Of a stretch of DNA of 64,000 nt, positions 59,858 to 64,000 are shown piece by piece. A model generated the notes under the pieces. It saw only the letters and a list, made by a program, of their open reading frames with translations, was not told the origin of the DNA and searched no databases. Within the stretch, counting starts at the first letter, position 1. Every line of letters begins with the position of its first letter. Made by a program: the position numbers and the translations under genes. This DNA is from Penicillus capitatus (taxonomy: Eukaryota > Chlorophyta): contig OZ287697.1 in the NCBI GenBank assembly GCA_965649825.1, positions 992,001 through 1,056,000 of the forward strand, read 5' to 3'.

Positions 59858-62800
59858 ATGCGGTTGGTTCTAGGGAAGACGGAAATTCTGTCGACAGACG
59901 CGTACGCCTCTCAGTACGCATTCCTCAAAGGTCTACCATCGGATATCGAAACGACGCATTTCGAGAACGACGCCAAAGGCCAGCCCAGACGTCACATCAG
60001 ATTCACTGCTCTGACACATGGGACAGACGGAGTAAGCCTTACACTCAGCATGTCGTGTTCTTACTCTTCTGCGACGATAGTATGAGATCGAGAAGATACA
60101 AGACATCCGTGAAGCGACAACACCAGTATTGCGATATCTTCTCCTGATTTGGGAGATCATAGAAGACGACATACCAGTCGTCTGGTTTCAGTCCCATGGT
60201 CTACATTACCTGAAAGTGTGACCTTGATGTGACAGGCAGGCATTCCTATGTGACGCGTGTTTCTAGGAAGGAAGTGTTGTACAGTTATCGGAGATGCTCC
60301 CTGAGTTAGAGGGTTTTCATATTGTCGATCGCATTGCGATGGAGACAGACGACTCGGAAGGAGCCACACTTTTTTGTGTCCTCGACATTACATCGAAGCT
60401 CAAAGCAATTGTTCGCCAAACGAACGGAATTTTGTGGCAGTACAGCGAAGGCATGGAATACGCAAAATGCCTTCATGAGTTTGAAGTGGATGACGCCCAG
60501 CCAGCAACGGTGAAAGTCACACGAACGTCACGACATTCTTTACCCAGTCCTCCCGAAGATGCATCGCCGATTGAAGAGAAGCTGCCGGGAAGCAATGTCA
60601 TTTCGCCATCAATCTTGCAGATGCTGACGGCGGCGCAGTCGAAACCTTCTCCACAGAAGGCGGCGCATTTGACAGAGAGCGATAGTGTACTGGCTCTGGC
60701 ACCCGCAACGCCTGAGCCGGAAACGGCCTCTTTCGCAGGATTCTGTACAGCAAAGACGTCAGATCTCGATCAGGACGTCATTGGTGCCTTGCTCAGAGGA
60801 CAGACGCCCGCGATCTCTCAATCCCTCGGCGAGTATTCCGACACCGCTTCCGACGATTTCTCTTTCTGTCGTCAGATCATTTCGGACAACGAATCTGATG
60901 ATGAAGCAGCAAGCAGTGGAGAGATTCCAGAATCGGTGCCGTTCTTCGATGCAGATTTCGGACTGACGCAAATGAACTGCACCACTCCGGTGCTCGACAA
61001 CATCGTCCTCCATTTCAAATGCAGCATCAACCAGAAGCTCAACGACGCTGCTCACATCCTCCGACTGATTCTCGTGAACGATCGAGACGGCTTGCGTTTC
61101 TCACAGATCCTCTCCAATGCGATCTCCAAATCCATTGACAGCGCTCTTATGCAAAAAGGTGCGCCAAGGGCACGAATCGAGGAGATCCTTTCTGGATGTG
61201 TCCTCTTTCTAGGCGATTCTGCTGTTTTGATTCCTCAGATGCTCTACGGTGGGGTGCATCGTGGTATGCAGCGTCTCGACGTCTGTTATCAATACCATGG
61301 CGGTATCCTGCTGCACGTGCTGGACGGAATCGAGAGGATCTATCGAGAAGAGCAGTTCAGTCTGGTACGGCTTCGCATCGAAGCTTGTCCTGCCAATCCC
61401 TTTGAACACATGCTCAACTCAGCCAAACCCAGAATCAGTATCCCACCTCCTTTACACCATCCCGCATCTCACGTGTGGCGTTTCTAGGTTATCCCCTGAC
61501 AGTCGTTGATCAGACCGATGCCTTGACGCCCTCCAAGATGCCGCACCTGAAGCAGCTTATAGAGCAGCCGGAAATCTCGACACTCACAGATCAGCAAATG
61601 AAGTCGCTTTTTAAGAACGCCCCTTATCTGATGAAGAACGAGATTTCGAAGCCGAAGTTTCTCAACAAGATGAAAGACTATGTCGGACAACGCGCATCGG
61701 GACCTCTGAGACGGTACCAGGCCGAATGCATCGAGAGATTTCTCACCGGAGAGAATTTCATTTTCGTTGCCCCGACGGGCGCCGGCAAAACCAAAATCTT
61801 TGTCGAATGCTCCAGGTCATACATCTCTCACTCAACCTCAGCATCTCACTCAAATTCTGTGTCCCCTTTCCAGGCGACTGCTCGTGCGAAACAAATCCGC
61901 CACCATCGTCGTTACATGCCCCTCTGTCGCCTTGGCCACGCAGCAGGCATGCGTCTACGTCGTGGAAGGATTCCTGACCGAAGGCTACTGGGTCAATACC
62001 TTCTCCAGTGACAATCAGCTGACGCCTCAGGCATGGCGACATCTTGCCAGTTGCCATAATGTCATGGTCCTCACCCCTCAGCTGCTCCTCAATGTCATGG
62101 ACTTCTATCGCGACGTGGACTACTCCATCTTCAACGAAATCGATCTGCTAATCCTGGACGAGTGCCATCACGTACGTAAGGAACACGCCTACAACAAGAT
62201 CATGACGGCCCACAAAAACACAAAGAACTGTAAGACACAGGTGCTTGGCTTTACGGCCTCGCCAGCACGCAGTCCCGATGTGGAAGAGGGCGAGCAGAAT
62301 CTCGATCTGCTGCTGAATCAGATGCAGGCCAGATGCATCGTCCTGACGGAGACCAATTCCGAAGTCCAGGAACACGTTCCTTCTGCCAAAGAAGAGACAG
62401 CCTATGCGGAGGAGCGTGAGGAAGACGTGTACTTTGCACGGTATATGGGGCGCTTTATGTACAGTGCCTGTTACCGTTATATCAATCCTCTCGTCGGTCG
62501 TGTGGCCGGCGTCCTCCGACTGCCTGATCAGAGCTTGTCCGATATGGGATTGGGCCTCATGTCCTCGACCTTTGAAAACTGGGCGAAGTTGACGGTGGAG
62601 AAGCTCCTGCAGAGAGAAGAGATGTCATGGATGGAGCGAACGGATATCGTCAGTTCCGTCGAGCTTCTAAGAGCATGCAACAATTCGTTGGATCTCGTCA
62701 ACGATGCTGGATTTGAGTCATCGCTCAAGGTTCTGGCGCAGAGGATTCTGGAGATCAGTTCGGTGTTTAGCAAGGAGGCGGATGTGTCCACGTGTATCTA

Positions 62801-63594
62801 TCCCAGTCTGCTGGCGGGCGTCTACTGCACCCGTATGATTCAGTCTATCACACCTGTCCTGCAGGCATTCAACATGAGTCCCTATCCTTCTGGCCACTCC
62901 CGTTTTCCACGCTTTGTCAAACTCGTTCAGTTTCTGGAGAGATACAAGGAACAGGATGAACTGCACGGAATGGTCTTTGTCAAAACGCGAGATGGTGTCT
63001 ATCATCTGGCCAAGATGCTCAGGTAAGCCATCCCCCCTCTGCCTCCTATCGACCATTCCTTGCAGAATGATGCCGTCCATGAAGAACACATTCATCTTCG
63101 AGTTTACGGGCCATGGACAGGGAAACAAGAAAAAGACTCAAATGCCTCTCGCCTCCACTTCCGAGACACTACGTGGGATGAGCGGATCCAAGTGCGTCTC
63201 TCTTTGGAATGCGTGCCTAAGAGATAGCGCGTGGTTAAGCAGGCAGCAGGAAGTGCTGGATCAGTTCTGTCGTCCTGGAAGACATATCCTCTGCGCCACC
63301 AGCGCTGCGGAGGAGGGGATCAATGTCACCAGCTGCCAATTCGTCGTTCGTTACAGTGTGACCTACACCGGTACCCTCACCTATTGCCTGAGGTCAAATG
63401 TGTGAGATCTCATTGTTTGTACGATAGGTATTCAGAGAGTCCAGTCCCGGGGACGTTCCCGTGTGCGTGGCGGCATCTTCTTCAACATCATTCAACGCGA
63501 TTCGAAGGAGTCCAAGTTTTTGGAGAAGTCCCAACAGGAGGAGGTCAACATGAACACCGTACTGCGCAATTCCGATCGCGTCGAGCATCTCTAG
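59858..63594 (+). CDS. Dicer/RIG-I-type DECH helicase without RNase III domains
   Basis: Proposed exons: 59858–60031, 60081–60215, 60267–61437, 61488–61815, 61874–63022, 63066–63370 and 63428–63594; introns 43–58 nt; about 1,142 codons. The first about 470 residues are not recognised. Motif I is APTGAGKT, motif II LDECHH, motif III TASPA; a helical insert follows, as in RIG-I/Dicer helicases, then ILCATSAAEEGIN and QRVQSRGRSR (motif VI). No PAZ, RNase III or dsRBD is seen before the stop. It could be a Dicer-related helicase acting with a separate nuclease. Alternative start: ATG at 60294, with a TGATGTGAC motif 61 bp upstream; the first two exons may then be a separate small gene. A further 36-nt intron near 63190 is possible. 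Confidence 0.75.
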
Positions 63595-63698
63595 AGCTGT
63601 CTGTTTCTTTCCCGCTTTGATCGACAACATGAACACCCCATCACCCAACAATCGTCTTTGTGAATGTTACTATCTTTGTTGAGGAGTGCATCGATAAT

Positions 63699-64000
63699 AT
63701 GACGAGCAATGTGATCAGACCGTCGCCGAGTCTATCTTGTCTTGCTGGACGCTACAAAGTTCCTCGGCGCGGACGCTTATCGAGGCGAGATGTGACGCCT
63801 AGGGCGTTTTGCTGGATCAATTTGGTGTCTTGCACGATGGAAGACGTCCCTATCCCGGAAGCGTCGCGGCGCTGAAGCGCCTTTACGATTTGCGCCTTCC
63901 GGTGTATCTCTTGAGCAACTCGAGTCAACGACCGGCGATCGCTTATCGACGTTTGGCGTCGATGGGATTTCGATCCGAGTGGATCGCAGGCGAGATCGTG
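63699..64000 (+). CDS. HAD-superfamily class IIA hydrolase (5' part)
   Basis: The gene runs off the window. Exon 1 is 63699–63758 (20 codons), a 44-nt intron 63759–63802, then exon 2 opens GVLLDQFGVLHDG, the HAD motif I with both catalytic aspartates (LDQFGVxHDG subtype). Motif II follows as PVYLLSNSSQRP. An in-frame TAG immediately before exon 2 supports the splice. This subfamily has poorly defined phosphatase substrates. It lies just downstream of the helicase on the same strand, 105 bp apart. Confidence 0.7.

Overview
This window is nuclear DNA of a compact microbial eukaryote, most likely an alga. Genes carry very short introns (36–81 nt, mostly 43–60), intergenic gaps are short, and both strands are used. 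A homologue of the plant plastid-membrane protein NEF1, a SecE-like peptide, an ATP sulfurylase with a targeting presequence and Golgi-type carbohydrate sulfotransferases point to a plastid-bearing, sulfated-glycan-making lineage. A red alga is a reasonable guess, but the window alone does not prove it. I saw no rRNA, tRNA or CRISPR array. Exon coordinates were derived by eye from GT/GC–AG sites and reading phase.

Layout. 1–4178 (block A1) holds the 5' part of a wax-synthase-like gene, a cut-off TAF5 5' end, a secreted seven-bladed lectin gene and a sulfotransferase relic. 4269–5935 is a retroelement insertion with a 16-bp target-site duplication. 6475–9950 (block B1) carries two more lectin genes, one broken. 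10.3–17.0 kb holds a SecE-like peptide, a Gln-rich protein and the NEF1 homologue. 17.5–18.7 kb is a single-copy lectin gene. 19.9–32.2 kb holds two very large tandem Pmp-repeat membrane proteins. 33.6–40.0 kb (block A2) is the inverted copy of A1 with the full TAF5 and wax-synthase genes. It is followed by a Polycomb E(z)-type histone methyltransferase and a sulfotransferase. 45.8–49.25 kb (B2) is the inverted copy of B1. 51.1–51.7 kb is calmodulin. 52.7–54.7 kb (C) is a third partial copy of the B lectin unit. 55.0–64.0 kb is a dense housekeeping run: helical-repeat protein, ATP sulfurylase, cis-prenyltransferase, Dicer/RIG-I-type helicase and a HAD hydrolase.

Themes. (1) Seven loci of a secreted, cysteine-paired PLL-like beta-propeller lectin are spread by large inverted and direct duplications, with gene conversion, pseudogenisation and intron change between copies. 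Five of them share a hairpin just after the stop codon, and three share a divergent 45-codon hydrophobic ORF. (2) Introns often use GC instead of GT at the donor. (3) The 9-mer TGATGTGAC occurs 18 times (about 0.5 expected) and sits 51–67 bp upstream of several start codons. (4) An ORF1-only retroelement has intact ends, as expected for a non-autonomous LINE.
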